DNA from: Halochromatium salexigens
Lineage (GTDB): Bacteria > Pseudomonadota > Gammaproteobacteria > Chromatiales > Chromatiaceae
Direction: 5' to 3'
Assembly (NCBI RefSeq): GCF_016653295.1
Contig: NZ_NHSF01000010.1
Span: forward strand, 1 to 64,000
DNA: 64,000 bases
In this document: positions 45,671-57,000 of the stretch, one piece after another
How the letters are laid out: each line of letters starts with the position of its first letter
Position numbering within the stretch: the first letter of the stretch is position 1
The notes under the pieces: generated by a model
Database searches by the model: none
What the model saw: only the letters and a program-made list of their open reading frames with translations
What the model was told of the DNA's origin: nothing
Translations under genes and position numbers: made by a program

Positions 45671-47707
45671 ATGTCGCTGGGTCTGATCTTCGCGCTGCTC
45701 TGCGCGATTGTTGCGCTTGGCCATGGGCTCACCCTGGTGAGCTGGGTGCTTGTGCAGCCGCGGGGTAACGAACGCATGCAACAGGTGGCCAAGACCATTT
45801 GGGCAGGCGCTTCGGCGTATCTCCATCGTCAATACCTCACGGTGACGGTGGTCGGTTTGCTTATGATGGCCGGCCTGTCGCACTGGTTCGGAGTTGAGAC
45901 GGGTATCGGTTTTCTCATCGGTGCTCTGTTGTCGGGCGCGGCTGGCTACTTGGGTATGCAGATCTCGGTACGCGCCAATCTGCGCACAGCTGAGGCCGCG
46001 CGCAAGGGCGTCGAACCGGCGTTGCAGGTCGCCTTGCGTGGCGGCGCGATCACCGGCCTACTGGTGATTGGGCTCGCGCTGCTCGGTGTGGTTGGTTACT
46101 ACATGATATTGGTCCCGCATGATGCCGGCGACATACAGGGGCAGATGCGTGCGCTACACGCGTTGCTGGGGCTTGCCTTTGGTGGCTCGCTGAGTTCAAT
46201 CTTCGCTCGGCTCGGCGGTGGCATCTTCAGTAAGAGCGCGGATGTTGGCGCCGCTATCGTCGGCAAGGTCGAGGTTGATCTGCGCGAGGACGACCAGCGT
46301 AACCCGGTGGCGATTGCCGACATGATTGGCGATCAGGTTGGCGACTGCGCGGGGATGGCCGCGGATCTGTTCGAGACTTATGTGTTGACCTTGGTGGCCA
46401 GCATGCTCCTCGGTGGGCTGTTGCTCGGCGATGATGGCGCGAACGCGATCGTTTATCCATTGCTGCTCGGCGGCATTTCGGTCCTCGCCTCGGCGGTAGG
46501 GGTCTTTTTCGTCAAGATTGAGCCTGATGATAGCCGGATAATGACCGCGCTCTATAAGGGAACGACGGCTTCCGGAGTGCTCGCCTTCATCTTCTTTGTG
46601 CCGGTGACCTGGATGTACCTGCCTGCGACCTTCACGCTTCAAGAGGTCAATGCTGAACTCAGCCGCTGGGGTGTGTTGGGCGCGGCCGCTGTGGGTCTGG
46701 GGCTGACTGGGTTGATGACGGTGATCAGCGAATACTATACCGGCATCGACTATGCGCCGGTGCGCAGCATCGCCAAAGCCTCGAGTACGGGACATGCGAC
46801 CAATGTCATTGCTGGTTTAGGCGTCTCGATGCGGGCGACTGCTGCGCCGGCGTTGGTGATTTGTGTGGCGATCTGGGCGGCTCACGAGATGGCTGGGGTT
46901 TATGGGATCGCGATTGCCGCAACCACGATGCTCTCGATGACCGGCATTATTCTGGCCTTGAATAGCTTTGGGCCGATCGCCGATAGCGCTGCCGGGATTG
47001 CCGAGATGGCGGAGATGGGGGATCCTGTCCGTGCTGTGACCGCGTCGCTTGATGCCGTTGGCAATAGTACCAAGGCGATGACCAAAGGTTTTGCGATTGG
47101 CTCGGCGGGTCTTGTGGCGCTGGTGCTGTTTGCCGACTTCACCTACAGCTTGGCAGCTGAGGGCAGGCGCCTGTCGTTCACGTTGGACGACCCCGTCGTG
47201 TTAATCGGACTCTTCATCGGTGGCTTGGTCCCTTATTTGTTCAGCGCCATGGCCCTGGAAGCAGTTGGTCGAACGGCTGCGGGCCTCGTAGAACATATGC
47301 AAGCGCCGGACGCTTCGCGCTTGGTGGAGAGACTGAGCACAGCTACGATCAAGGAGATGCTCATTCCGTCATTGCTGCCGGTGGCGGTGCCCTTGGCGAT
47401 CGGGTTTGGTATGCAATGGTTGATAGGTGGCGATGCCGGCGCCTTGGCGCTTGGTGGTCTGCTGATTGGGACCATCATTACCGGCCTGTTTGTCGCGCTT
47501 TCCATGACCCTCGGTGGTGGTGCCTGGGACAATGCCAAGCAATACATCGAGGCCGGTCATATCGGTGGCAAGGGTGGGGATGCGCATGCGGCTGCGGTGA
47601 CCGGCGATAGCGTCGGCGACCCCTACAAGGATACTGCTGGCTCGGCGGTGAATCCGGTGATCAAGCTCATCAATATCGTCGCGCTCTTGATGGTTCCTCT
47701 GCTGTAA
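45671..47707 (+). CDS. hppA: membrane pyrophosphatase, K+-independent H+ type
   Basis: The 678-residue paralogue has the same catalytic framework ([36 protein letters not shown]). The determinant motif reads [13 protein letters not shown]: Lys replaces the Ala of the upstream copy, the signature of K+-independent proton-pumping enzymes such as that of Rhodospirillum. Codon use in this copy is visibly less GC-rich at third positions than in the upstream copy, so the two may have different histories rather than being a recent duplication. It ends about 120 bp before soluble ppa. Confidence 0.93.
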   Translation: MSLGLIFALLCAIVALGHGLTLVSWVLVQPRGNERMQQVAKTIWAGASAYLHRQYLTVTVVGLLMMAGLSHWFGVETGIGFLIGALLSGAAGYLGMQISVRANLRTAEAARKGVEPALQVALRGGAITGLLVIGLALLGVVGYYMILVPHDAGDIQGQMRALHALLGLAFGGSLSSIFARLGGGIFSKSADVGAAIVGKVEVDLREDDQRNPVAIADMIGDQVGDCAGMAADLFETYVLTLVASMLLGGLLLGDDGANAIVYPLLLGGISVLASAVGVFFVKIEPDDSRIMTALYKGTTASGVLAFIFFVPVTWMYLPATFTLQEVNAELSRWGVLGAAAVGLGLTGLMTVISEYYTGIDYAPVRSIAKASSTGHATNVIAGLGVSMRATAAPALVICVAIWAAHEMAGVYGIAIAATTMLSMTGIILALNSFGPIADSAAGIAEMAEMGDPVRAVTASLDAVGNSTKAMTKGFAIGSAGLVALVLFADFTYSLAAEGRRLSFTLDDPVVLIGLFIGGLVPYLFSAMALEAVGRTAAGLVEHMQAPDASRLVERLSTATIKEMLIPSLLPVAVPLAIGFGMQWLIGGDAGALALGGLLIGTIITGLFVALSMTLGGGAWDNAKQYIEAGHIGGKGGDAHAAAVTGDSVGDPYKDTAGSAVNPVIKLINIVALLMVPLL

Positions 47708-47826
47708 CGCGGGGGCTGCCGAGCGCGCCACTACCGATCGTAGCTCGTTCGGGCTATCCTGTACGGTCTTTATCGTGCGCGGTCCTTGTACCGCCACTCC
47801 ATCGAGCTTGAGCCAGGAGATTGATT

Positions 47827-48375
47827 ATGGACCTGCAGCGCGTCCCACGCGGACACAATATCCCGAACGAGATTAACGTCATCATCGAGATCCCCTCGCA
47901 CTCGGAGCCGGTCAAGTACGAGATGGACAAGGCTACCGGCGCGATGTTCGTCGACCGCTTCATGTCGACCGCGATGCATTATCCCTGCAACTACGGCTAT
48001 GTACCGCACACCCTATCGGCCGACGGCGACCCGGTGGATGTGATGGTGGTGACGCCTTATCCGTTGATCTCCGGCTCGGTGATCCAGTGCCGGCCCATCG
48101 GTGTGTTGACGATGACCGATGAGTCTGGCGATGACGCCAAGATCCTAGCGCTACCGAACGATAAGTTGTTCAAAGGCTATCGCAACATCGAGAGCTTCCG
48201 CGATATGCCTCCGCATCTGCTCGATCAGATCGCCCACTTCTTCGAGCACTACAAGGATCTGGACGAAGGCAAATGGGTCCGCGTCGGGGGCTGGGGTGGA
48301 CGCGAAGAGGCCCGCGCCGAGATCATGTCCAGCGTCGAGATGTTCGAGGCCGAGCCGGACAAGCCGCATTTCTAA
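47827..48375 (+). CDS. ppa: soluble inorganic pyrophosphatase (family I)
   Basis: Ppa hydrolyses PPi in the cytoplasm without conserving energy. The 182-residue protein has the family I metal-binding signature DGDPVDVMV, the [11 protein letters not shown] motif and the C-terminal KDLDEGKWV segment. CAGGAG precedes the ATG at 47827. A TTG six bases upstream is in frame but less likely. Its presence beside two PPi-driven pumps and a PPi-using kinase means expression must be balanced to avoid a futile drain. Confidence 0.97.
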   Translation: MDLQRVPRGHNIPNEINVIIEIPSHSEPVKYEMDKATGAMFVDRFMSTAMHYPCNYGYVPHTLSADGDPVDVMVVTPYPLISGSVIQCRPIGVLTMTDESGDDAKILALPNDKLFKGYRNIESFRDMPPHLLDQIAHFFEHYKDLDEGKWVRVGGWGGREEARAEIMSSVEMFEAEPDKPHF

Positions 48376-48387
48376 GCGAAATCGGTC

Positions 48388-48702
48388 TCAACCATCCCAG
48401 ATCACGTTCTTCTCGTCGCGCGCGGCGGCTTCGAGTAGCTCGATCAATGGCAGGGCACGGTGCTTGAGGCTCACGCTTTGAGTGCGGCTGTCATCGTCGC
48501 GCTCTTCGTGCTGTGGATCGAGCGGCGCCTCTGGGTTCGCTTCCACCGCGACCTTGAGCCGCTCGATTGCGGCCGGGATATCCTCGGCGAGGAGGGCGCC
48601 TGGCACCGACCCACTATGGCCCATCATACGGATTAACGCCTTGGCGACGTCACCGAACATGGTGATGTCGGCATGGACAGGGGTCTTGAAGGTGATCAGC
48701 AT
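48388..48702 (-). CDS. DUF1840 family protein
   Basis: This 104-residue soluble protein begins MLITFKTPVHADITMFGDVA and resembles the DUF1840 family, which has no known function. The conserved region continues through IPAAIERLK and the C-terminal LPLIELLEAA. GAGGA shortly before the ATG at 48702 supports that start over an upstream in-frame codon at 48741. It is convergent with ppa, with only 12 bp between the stops. Confidence 0.8.
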   Translation of the reverse strand: MLITFKTPVHADITMFGDVAKALIRMMGHSGSVPGALLAEDIPAAIERLKVAVEANPEAPLDPQHEERDDDSRTQSVSLKHRALPLIELLEAAARDEKNVIWDG

Positions 48703-48915
48703 TGAGATCCTCGGGTGATAAAGGCAAGGGGTCTCCACCAACCATAGCCCGACCTGGGGTCTTCTGTAACCCTATCGAGCGTTGAATTTCTTGGTTTGGG
48801 AGTGCTGATGAAATGCGGTTCTTGCCAAACCTCGGCGAGCTTCCAGCGTTGAACAGATTTTGTCTGCCCCAACGCTCTTGCGAGTTAGACAGGTTCTTCA
48901 GCAAGAGGTCGCGCC

Positions 48916-49850
48916 GTGTTCTCGACATCGATGAGGCTGCCATTTCGCGACGCGCTATCGCCTAAGGGCCCGCGTTCCATGCGCGCCGAACCTAGTGGGC
49001 GGCGCCAGCTGTTCGTGGCCTTAGTGATTTTGACCACCGGCGGCGCGCTCGGGCTGATGGCGTGGACTTTGCGCGCCGGCGGCTTCGATTGGCTTGATGC
49101 GCTGCTCATGTTCTGCTTCGCGATGACCTTGCCCTGGACGGTCATCGGGTTCTGGAATGCCGTCATCGGGCTATTGGTCATGCGCCTAACGCCCGACGCC
49201 GCGCTGGCTACGAAGTGCGGGTGATGCCGATCGAGGGTGGGAGCTGGGGCTGGGAGGAGAATCCGCCGACCCTGCTTGAGTTCCTCCGCCGTGATCTGCG
49301 TTGGTGTCAGGGCAACATGCAGTACCTGCGGCTTGGACGCGCGCAGCTCGCGGGACTTGACAGTTAGCCCTTATCATGATGATGGTGTTTGCGCCCAAGC
49401 TCGCGACTATCATCGATGCGCTGAGCAGTAGCGCCGGGCGGCGGCGCTTCGGGTGTGGCGTGCGGCTGATCACCGGCAGCCTTGCCGAAATCGGCTTCAG
49501 CGCCTTGCTGGCGCCGATCATGGCGATTGCGCATAGTCGTTTCCTGCTCGGTCTCCTATTCGGCCGTGCCGTGGTCTGGGGGGCGCAGCGGCGCGCGATC
49601 CATCAGGTGCGACCAATCGAGGCCGTCCAACGGCTTTGGCCGCAAACAGCGTTTGGTGTCTTCGGTTTCGGCTGGATGGCGCTCTATGCGCCGCCCGGGG
49701 CATTGGTCATCTCGCCGTTCTTTGTCGGCGCTCTATTGGCGGTGCCGATCGCGGTGAGTAGCGCATCGCCCGCGCTCGGGCGGCGACTGACGAGGATGGG
49801 GCTTTGGCGCATACCGGACGAGGTGGAACCGGCGCCGGCGCCGCGCTCAG
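48916..49850 (+). pseudogene. mdoH: internally deleted mdoH/opgH glucosyltransferase remnant
   Basis: MdoH makes the backbone of periplasmic glucans. Three pieces survive in different frames. The first is an N-terminal membrane part (LMAWTLRAGGFDWLDALLMF, TLPWTVIGFWNAVIG; 48916-49190). The second is a short piece of the catalytic domain (GGSWGWEENPPTLLEFLRRD and WCQGNMQYL; about 49197-49365, ending in a stop). The third is a C-terminal membrane part (MVFAPKLATIIDAL, LLAPIMAIAHSRF, VVWGAQRR; from about 49376). Most of the glycosyltransferase core is gone. The right end joins an IS481 fragment. Confidence 0.82.
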
Positions 49851-50036
49851 CGTGGTCTGCAGCCGTTGTGGACGGTGCGAGGCATCGTTCACGTCGTCCC
49901 TGCCACGCCACTTCGCCACCGTGGCTGCGCTCAGGTTGTAGCGCCGTGCCAAGGTCTTGTGAGAGCCTTCGGCCACTTGCAGCTCACGACGCACCGCCGG
50001 CGTAGTGCGGGCTTGCTTGTGCAGTCGGATCACCAT
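49846..50036 (-). mobile_element. IS481-family transposase fragment
   Basis: On the minus strand from the ATG at 50036, about 63 residues match the N-terminal helix-turn-helix region of IS481-type transposases (MVIRLHKQARTTPAVRRELQ, ARRYNLSAATVAKWRGRDDV, HRPQRLQTTLS). Homology then stops at the mdoH remnant, so the DDE catalytic domain is missing. Expected terminal repeats cannot be identified. The gap 50037-50247 holds only AT-rich DNA before trpG. Confidence 0.78.
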
Positions 50037-50247
50037 GGTTACTCGTCTCCGTCGGCAGGGCCGCAGCAGGCGGTAGGGCAAGGAAGCGCATCGTCGCTGT
50101 GCTGCCCAGCTCCAGCGCCCTGCGGGTACGCAGCAAAGGATAACTCCTTCGGGGAATATGATCACCCGGGACTAAACAGGTATCTATGGGGTACTAATCC
50201 AGGGAAAACGAAATTATTAGTTTAATAAACAGTAGGTTAAGTATCAA

Positions 50248-50835
50248 ATGCTGCTGATGATCGACAACTATGACTCTTTCACCTACAACCTGGTGCAGTA
50301 CCTGGGTGAGCTAGGTGTTGAGGTGCGGGTGGTGCGCAATGATGAGCTATCAGTGGCTGAGGCGCTGGCATTGCGGCCGGAGAGGATTGTGGTCTCCCCG
50401 GGGCCCTGTACGCCAAGCCAGGCTGGGGTTTCGGTGGAACTCATCCAGGCTGCGGCTGGCAAGGTGCCGCTGCTTGGGGTCTGCCTAGGGCACCAGTCGA
50501 TTGGCCAAGCCTTTGGCGGCAAGGTGGTCAAGGCGCATGCGGTGATGCACGGCAAGACCTCGCCGATCCATCATGAGGGCTTTGGTGTCTTCCAAGGCTT
50601 AGCGCAGCCGTTCGAGGCCACGCGCTATCATTCGCTGGTGGTCGAGGAAGCATCGCTGCCGACCGAGCTTGAGATTACGGCTTGGACCGAAACGGCTGAG
50701 GGTGAACGCGATGAGATCATGGGTATGCGTCATCGCGACTTACCCATCGAAAGCGTGCAGTTTCACCCGGAGTCGATTCTGACCCGGCATGGCCATGATC
50801 TGCTGCGGAATTTCATGAAAATCGGCGTTCGTTGA
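50248..50835 (+). CDS. trpG: anthranilate/aminodeoxychorismate synthase glutaminase subunit
   Basis: TrpG/PabA releases ammonia from glutamine for chorismate amination. The 195-residue class I amidotransferase has the start [19 protein letters not shown], the oxyanion SPGPCTP, the nucleophile cysteine in [12 protein letters not shown] and the His-Glu of VQFHPESIL. It could serve tryptophan, folate or both. No trpE, trpD or trpC lies beside it. The DNA to its left is transposon debris, and the next gene is convergent. An AT-rich stretch directly upstream (50198-50240) is the probable promoter region. Confidence 0.92.
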   Translation: MLLMIDNYDSFTYNLVQYLGELGVEVRVVRNDELSVAEALALRPERIVVSPGPCTPSQAGVSVELIQAAAGKVPLLGVCLGHQSIGQAFGGKVVKAHAVMHGKTSPIHHEGFGVFQGLAQPFEATRYHSLVVEEASLPTELEITAWTETAEGERDEIMGMRHRDLPIESVQFHPESILTRHGHDLLRNFMKIGVR

Positions 50836-50852
50836 CCGCTGGGCCAGTGTGG

Positions 50853-51224
50853 TCAGCTCTGGTTTCCCAACGTCAGGAAGGGTACCAGCACCAGATAGAG
50901 CACTGCGGCAGCGCCGGCGAGGTAGAACAGGGTGCGCAGCGGCTGACGGATCGCGCGTTGCAGCGTGGTCTCGGCTTGGCCTGCGCGCCAACGGGTGACG
51001 TATTCGGCTACGAGGCGTGCCGAGCGTTCTTCTTGATAGCGGTCGATCAGTGCGCGCGCCGTCGTCTTCTGGCTGGCGTCTAATAGCCAGAGTCCGGCGA
51101 TGCCAAAACCGAGAAAGCCACCGCTAGTCTCATGGTAGGTGAGCCCCCGCTCATCAAGCAGGCGCCGCACATCGGCCGCTTCATCGTCTTCGACGCCATT
51201 GAGCCGGAAGATAAGGACAGACAT
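50853..51224 (-). CDS. DUF6164-type membrane-anchored protein
   Basis: The 123-residue protein starts MSVLIFRLNGVEDDEAADVR, followed by a small alpha/beta domain with a GIWLLDAS-like strand. It ends in one transmembrane helix (about residues 97-117). I recognise it as a DUF6164-type protein with no known function. It is convergent with trpG, 17 bp apart. Confidence 0.75.
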   Translation of the reverse strand: MSVLIFRLNGVEDDEAADVRRLLDERGLTYHETSGGFLGFGIAGLWLLDASQKTTARALIDRYQEERSARLVAEYVTRWRAGQAETTLQRAIRQPLRTLFYLAGAAAVLYLVLVPFLTLGNQS

Positions 51225-51282
51225 TGCAGTTGTTCTCGCCGAGTTGCGGTGGGCTTGGCCTGTGGCGCGTCGTGCCTACCGC

Positions 51283-51978
51283 TCAGTGCGGCGGTTGTGC
51301 AGGGTTGGACTGTTGCGCGTGCAGGCGGATCAGCGTCAATCGGTTTCGTGCCTGGTCGAGGTCACCGATGCCTTGGGCGTCCAGTGCCTCTAATCGTCTC
51401 TCACTGTGCTCGAGCAGCTCGGCCAGTTCGCGAGCGTCAAATAATTCGCAGGCCGCCTCAATCTCAGCTTCAGGGGCCGATAGCAGGCTCGGTACCAGCT
51501 CTTCGGGGCCGATACAACTCTCGGGGTGAAGGAGATCGGCCACCAAGGGCTGTTCGATGAGCCGTAAATGGATGGCCCGAGCGGTTTCTTCGTCGCTTAG
51601 CTCTTGGTGTGCGACCGGATCGGACCCGGCGTGACGCCAGAGCGTCTTCATGATCAGCCCGATAAGCCGCTTCAGTGCCGTGCGGGCCTCGCTGTGGTCC
51701 TCGGGTAAGGCATAGCTTTGCTCATAATGAGATTCGAGCGCCTCTTTGAGGCTCAATACGGCATCACTGCCGGCATCGGGGGGCAGGTCGACCGCGCGCT
51801 GGATGAGGGCTTGTAAGGTCTCGTCAAAGGCCAGCATGTCGTCATGGTCGGCCTTCTGCGCGGCGAGTAGATCCTCGGGCGGCACCTCGTGCGGTGGCCA
51901 GGCGAATAGGGGATTCTCGTGCCGACGCCGCAGATGGCGCTCTCGGCGACCCGGCTTGTGGGTAAAGGGCAGTTCCAT
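51283..51978 (-). CDS. hypothetical helical protein, 231 aa
   Basis: The protein is soluble, acidic and nearly all helical, with a basic N-terminal patch (HKPGRRERHLRRRHE) and no cysteine-based motif or membrane segment. Real amino-acid bias and a good fit between neighbours support it as a gene. I do not recognise the family. It lies between the DUF6164 gene and aroE on the same strand. Confidence 0.65.
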   Translation of the reverse strand: MELPFTHKPGRRERHLRRRHENPLFAWPPHEVPPEDLLAAQKADHDDMLAFDETLQALIQRAVDLPPDAGSDAVLSLKEALESHYEQSYALPEDHSEARTALKRLIGLIMKTLWRHAGSDPVAHQELSDEETARAIHLRLIEQPLVADLLHPESCIGPEELVPSLLSAPEAEIEAACELFDARELAELLEHSERRLEALDAQGIGDLDQARNRLTLIRLHAQQSNPAQPPH

Positions 51979-52053
51979 GGGGCGATGGGGCGCTAGCGCC
52001 CTTCAACTAGGGTTTCGTAAAGGGCCGAGTAATCGAGATCACCAAGGCCGTTA

Positions 52054-53022
52054 TCAACCGCCCCGCAAACGGGCGATCACTGGCGCGGTTTGCGGTCGCA
52101 GTCCACGCCATAGCCAGAAGGATTCCGCCGCCTGCTCGACCAGCATGCCGAGTCCATCTAGCACACGGGCGGCATCGCGGGCCTGGCCCCAGCGGCAGAA
52201 TGGGGTCGGCTCATCGGCATAGAGCAGGTCATAGACCCAGCCGCCCCGGGCGAGACAATCGTTAGGGATCGCTGGCACCTGATCGTCGAGCCCGGTCGAA
52301 GTGGCGTTGATGATCAGATCGAAGCGCTGCCCGGCGATGCCGTCGAGACCGCGGCCCGCGACCGAGTGTGTTTTTTGGCAAGCGCCCAGACTTTGATCAG
52401 GGCGTTGGCCTGTCTCGGTCGACAACGCGGCGGTGGACGAGGTTCGGGGTTGGCGATCATCGCCGTAGGCCGCCCTGCGGAGCGTATTGCCGGGCGCGGA
52501 GGTGGTCGCACTGGCATCGAGGTGGCTGAACTGAGCGGCGAGCGCTTCGGCCTTGCGCGCGGTGCGGTTGGCGATCAGCAACTCAGCGGGGCCAGCCTCG
52601 AGCAGCGGGCGCAGCACCCCGCGCGCGGCACCGCCGGCACCGAGCAGCAGCACCCGCTTGCCGGCTAGCGTGAAGCCGTGGTTCTCAGTCAGATCGCGCA
52701 GCAGGCCAACACCGTCGGTGTTGTCGCCGCGCAGCAAACCACCATCGCGCACGATCAGGGTATTGACCGCACCGGCGGCTTGCGCCTGCTCGCTGAGATC
52801 ATCGAGCAGCTCAAAAGCGGCGGTCTTGAAGGGTACCGTGACGTTGAGGCCCCGCCCACCCTCGGCGACGAAATGGCGCACATCCCCGGCGAAGTCGTCC
52901 GGGTCGCCGAGGATGCGCCCGTATTCGATCGGCTCGCCGGTTTGTGCGGCAAAGGCCGCATGGATGGCCGGCGATTTGCTGTGCGCGATTGGGTTGCCGA
53001 TCACCGCATACTGATCAGTCAT
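52054..53022 (-). CDS. aroE: shikimate dehydrogenase with an in-frame insertion
   Basis: AroE reduces 3-dehydroshikimate with NADPH in aromatic amino-acid synthesis. The N-terminal half is normal: SKSPAIH, NVTVPFK (catalytic Lys66), GDNTDG (Asp103) and the nucleotide loop GAGGAARG. The protein has 322 residues against about 272 usual. The excess lies in one low-complexity block at about residues 172-220 (TLRRAAYGDDRQPRTSST and following), between the usual LAAQF and GQRFDLIINATS. That block is encoded by DNA with nested palindromes (52359-52421). It falls in a surface loop of the NADP domain, so the enzyme may still work. Confidence 0.9.
   Translation of the reverse strand: MTDQYAVIGNPIAHSKSPAIHAAFAAQTGEPIEYGRILGDPDDFAGDVRHFVAEGGRGLNVTVPFKTAAFELLDDLSEQAQAAGAVNTLIVRDGGLLRGDNTDGVGLLRDLTENHGFTLAGKRVLLLGAGGAARGVLRPLLEAGPAELLIANRTARKAEALAAQFSHLDASATTSAPGNTLRRAAYGDDRQPRTSSTAALSTETGQRPDQSLGACQKTHSVAGRGLDGIAGQRFDLIINATSTGLDDQVPAIPNDCLARGGWVYDLLYADEPTPFCRWGQARDAARVLDGLGMLVEQAAESFWLWRGLRPQTAPVIARLRGG
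52359..52421. repeat. nested palindromic element inside aroE
   Basis: The outer arms CGACCGAG (52359-52366) and CTCGGTCG (52414-52421) are exact inverted repeats. Inside them GGCAAGCGCCC and GGGCGTTGGCC pair almost fully around the centre AGACTTTGATCA. The element lies within the extra 147 bp that distinguish this aroE from normal ones. Its structure recalls small palindromic insertions that keep host genes in frame. Confidence 0.55.
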
Positions 53023-53046
53023 CCACGCTACTCCGGCTGTGCGGAC

Positions 53047-54129
<1,083 letters not shown>

Positions 54130-54197
54130 TCACGCATCGGCCGCTAACCATAGCGCACCCGGTCGATCGGCGGCCAGTCCGACGGTGGAAAACCGGG

Positions 54198-54644
54198 TCA
54201 CGTCGCCCCAAATCGAACGCCTGGCCAGTAGTCTTCGTCTAGGATTTCGGCGATGCTATAGGTGCAGTGTTCGGGGAATGGCGACTTGAGAAGCCCTGTT
54301 TCTTCCATCGCCGCGCGGGTCGCGTTGCGATAGCTGCGCGGGAGCAGCTCTGGCAGGCGCTGCCGTAGGCTGGGGCTGTCTTCCAGTAACAGGGCGAGCT
54401 GGCGCCGCTGCTCATTGACCGTCAAGCGCCAGCTGGTGTTGCGACGCTCGGGTTGGTACTCCCATTTGAGCAGGTGCGCCAGCAACACAGCGAGACGGTT
54501 GATCAGCTCGCGCCGTTCGCCTGCACTCATGCTCTCCAGCTCCTTGATCAAGTGCGTGACATCCAGCTGCGCGAAGCGGCCGGAGCGCAGCAGGTCCGAC
54601 TGCTCTTCGATCCACTGGTGGAAGTCGGTTTCATAACTGCTCAT
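54198..54644 (-). CDS. DUF29 family protein
   Basis: The 148-residue protein is an intact DUF29 member: FHQWIEEQSDLLRSGRFAQL, then LLAHLLKWEYQPERR, SWRLTVNEQRRQ and the C-terminal FPEHCTYSIAEILDEDYWPG. DUF29 proteins are common in cyanobacteria and purple sulfur bacteria, often in many copies, and have no established function. The ATG at 54644 is preferred to the adjoining TTG. Two more copies occur in the window, one decayed (40596-40937) and one cut by the right edge. Confidence 0.88.
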   Translation of the reverse strand: MSSYETDFHQWIEEQSDLLRSGRFAQLDVTHLIKELESMSAGERRELINRLAVLLAHLLKWEYQPERRNTSWRLTVNEQRRQLALLLEDSPSLRQRLPELLPRSYRNATRAAMEETGLLKSPFPEHCTYSIAEILDEDYWPGVRFGAT

Positions 54645-54791
54645 CAAGGGGGCCTATGGGTGATCGCTGACAGTGACGGGGGCAAACTGATGATTCGCTG
54701 ATGTTAGCAGTCCGCTGCCGCGGATACTCAAACTGGCGGTTTTGCTTCGGCTGTGGTGCGATAGACTCCCGGCCATGATGGAGATGATCCG

Positions 54792-55190
54792 ATGCGTTTT
54801 CCCTCCGACCAACCGCCGTGCGCTGATTGCTTCGATGTCGACCACGACGGGTTCGAGCAGGCCGTGATCGAAGCCTCGCGCACACGGCCGATCCTGGTCG
54901 ACTTCTGGGCCGATTGGTGCGCGCCCTGTCATCAGCTCGCGCCGCATCTCTACCGCGTGATCGATGAGCTTGAGGGCGCGGTCGGGCTCGCCAAGGTCGA
55001 GGTCGATGAGGGCGAGAACATGAAGCTCGCCGGCCACTACCGGCTGCGCGGTTTTCCAACCGTGCTCCTGTTCCAGCAGGGCGAGGAGCACGGGCGCTTC
55101 AGCGGCTCGCGCTCGAGCGTGCAGATCCGCGCCTGGCTCGATGCGCATCTCGATGAGCCTTTCGGATATCAGCACGATGCAGTACTCTAA
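54792..55190 (+). CDS. thioredoxin-fold protein with CxxC
   Basis: The 132-residue protein has a thioredoxin domain starting at about residue 17, with active site FWADWCAPCHQL (about residues 38-49) and the cis-proline loop GFPTVLLF. There is no signal peptide, so it should be cytoplasmic. It is longer than thioredoxin 1 by an N-terminal extension containing a CADC pair. Its partner is unknown, and it could serve general disulfide reduction. Confidence 0.88.
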   Translation: MRFPSDQPPCADCFDVDHDGFEQAVIEASRTRPILVDFWADWCAPCHQLAPHLYRVIDELEGAVGLAKVEVDEGENMKLAGHYRLRGFPTVLLFQQGEEHGRFSGSRSSVQIRAWLDAHLDEPFGYQHDAVL

Positions 55191-55304
55191 AACCCTATCT
55201 TTATAGAAGGATTGGCGCTGCCTCGCGGATTGCTCTAATGTGACACGCCAAGGATGTCCGGAGACGGATGCGGCAGGGGGGTCGGAATTTAACGGGGAGT
55301 CTCC

Positions 55305-56906
55305 ATGCGCATCAACAAGCCAGTCACTCAGCAACGTGCCCCGGTCGCGCCGGATGCGACCATCCTCTCGACCACTGATCCCAAAGGGCGGATCACCTAC
55401 ATCAACGAGGAATTCGAGCACATCAGTGGCTATAATCGCGCTGAACTGCTCGGCCAGCCGCACAACATCATGCGCCATCCTGATATGCCGCGTACGGCCT
55501 ATCAGCAGATGTGGTCATGCTTGCTTGCGGGTCGCTCATGGATGGGCATGGTCAAGAACCGCTGCAAGAATGGCGACTATTATTGGGTTCATGCTTATGC
55601 CACCCCGATTCTCGATGATCATGGCAAGATCATCGAGTTCCAGTCGGTACGCCTAGCCCCGCCGAGCGAGGCCGCCGTAGAGCGTGCCGCAACCATCTAC
55701 GCTCAGTTGCGCGCCACGGAGCCAAACCAGGGCGAGCTAGCGCCACCCCCAAAGCCATCAGGATCTCTCGGTCTGCGCGAACGCTTTCTGGCGCTGCTGT
55801 TGCCGACCCCGCTGGTGGCCAGCCTCGCCGCGCTGGCCGGCCTGTCGCCCCTCGCGTTAGCGGCACTCAGCATCATCGCCGCAGCCCTTAGCGCCTATGG
55901 CTTCCTGCACCTGTGGCGAGGCCTCAAGTCCACGGTTGCTGAGTCGCAACAACTGATCGACGATCCGCTGGCCGAACAGATTTATAGCAATCGCAACGAC
56001 GAGGTTGGGCACCTGCGGTTGGCCTTGCTGAAACTGCGCACCGAGATGTCGGCGGTTCCCAAGCGGCTGGCTAACGTCACTGATCACTTACAGCAGGTCG
56101 GTACCCAGGCTGGCGAGGCCGTGGCCGAGACCCGCGTCCAGGCCGAGCGCCAGACGGCTGAGACCCTTCAGGTCGCCTCCGCGATGGAAGAGATGGCGCA
56201 AAGCGTGCAGGAGATCGCGCGCAACGCTTCCATGGGGGCACAGATCAGCGAGCAGGTGCGCGAGCAGGCCGACCGTGGCATGGAAACTGTTCAGCAGAGC
56301 ACCGAGGCCGTTCGCACGCTGGTCGAGCGCATGCGCAGCTCCTCGCAGGTAACCCACCAAGTCGCCGACGAAGCTAAGCGCATCGGGACCGCGCTTGACC
56401 TGATCCAAGAGATCACCGAGCAGACCCACCTGCTTGCCCTCAATGCCACCATCGAGGCGGCCCGCGCCGGGGAGGCTGGTCGCGGCTTCTCGGTGGTTGC
56501 TGAGGAGGTGCGCGTGCTTGCCGACCGCACCTCCGCTGCGACCGCCGAGATCAAGACGATCACCGACTCGCTGCAGGAAGGCACGCATCGCGCCGTCACC
56601 GCCATGGACGAGAGCAGCGAGCGAGCCGCGCATAGCCTCACTCTGGCTGACGAATCCCATAACGCCCTTGAGGCGATCCGCGCCGCCGTGGCCTCAATGC
56701 AGGAGATGAGCCTACAGATTGCCAGTGCCACCGAGCAGCAGAGTGCCACTACTGAAGAGATCAACGCCAACATCAACAACATCGATCAGTTAGCAAAGCA
56801 GGTCCAGAACTACACTGAGCAAGCTGGCGCACGGGTCAGCGAACTCGGCGAACTCATCGACCAAGCCGCCCGACTCGCACGCCGCTTCGCACATCCCGGG
56901 GCCTGA
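55305..56906 (+). CDS. PAS-domain methyl-accepting chemotaxis protein (Aer-like)
   Basis: The 533-residue receptor has an N-terminal PAS domain (about residues 20-120: [45 protein letters not shown]). A hydrophobic hairpin anchor (about residues 160-205) follows, then a HAMP-like region and the cytoplasmic signalling coil with the conserved tip [20 protein letters not shown]. The layout matches Aer-type energy or redox sensors, with no periplasmic domain. GGGGAG precedes the ATG. A phototaxis or redox-taxis role is inferred. The gap 56907-57000 shows no clear terminator. Confidence 0.93.
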   Translation: MRINKPVTQQRAPVAPDATILSTTDPKGRITYINEEFEHISGYNRAELLGQPHNIMRHPDMPRTAYQQMWSCLLAGRSWMGMVKNRCKNGDYYWVHAYATPILDDHGKIIEFQSVRLAPPSEAAVERAATIYAQLRATEPNQGELAPPPKPSGSLGLRERFLALLLPTPLVASLAALAGLSPLALAALSIIAAALSAYGFLHLWRGLKSTVAESQQLIDDPLAEQIYSNRNDEVGHLRLALLKLRTEMSAVPKRLANVTDHLQQVGTQAGEAVAETRVQAERQTAETLQVASAMEEMAQSVQEIARNASMGAQISEQVREQADRGMETVQQSTEAVRTLVERMRSSSQVTHQVADEAKRIGTALDLIQEITEQTHLLALNATIEAARAGEAGRGFSVVAEEVRVLADRTSAATAEIKTITDSLQEGTHRAVTAMDESSERAAHSLTLADESHNALEAIRAAVASMQEMSLQIASATEQQSATTEEINANINNIDQLAKQVQNYTEQAGARVSELGELIDQAARLARRFAHPGA

Positions 56907-57000
56907 AAAGCGATCCGTAAACGCCGTATTGGGCGTGCTAGAAGCCATAAATTCCAGCTAGGGCCGTAAGCCGGCGACCACTGGCGGATCAGCGGCAGTT

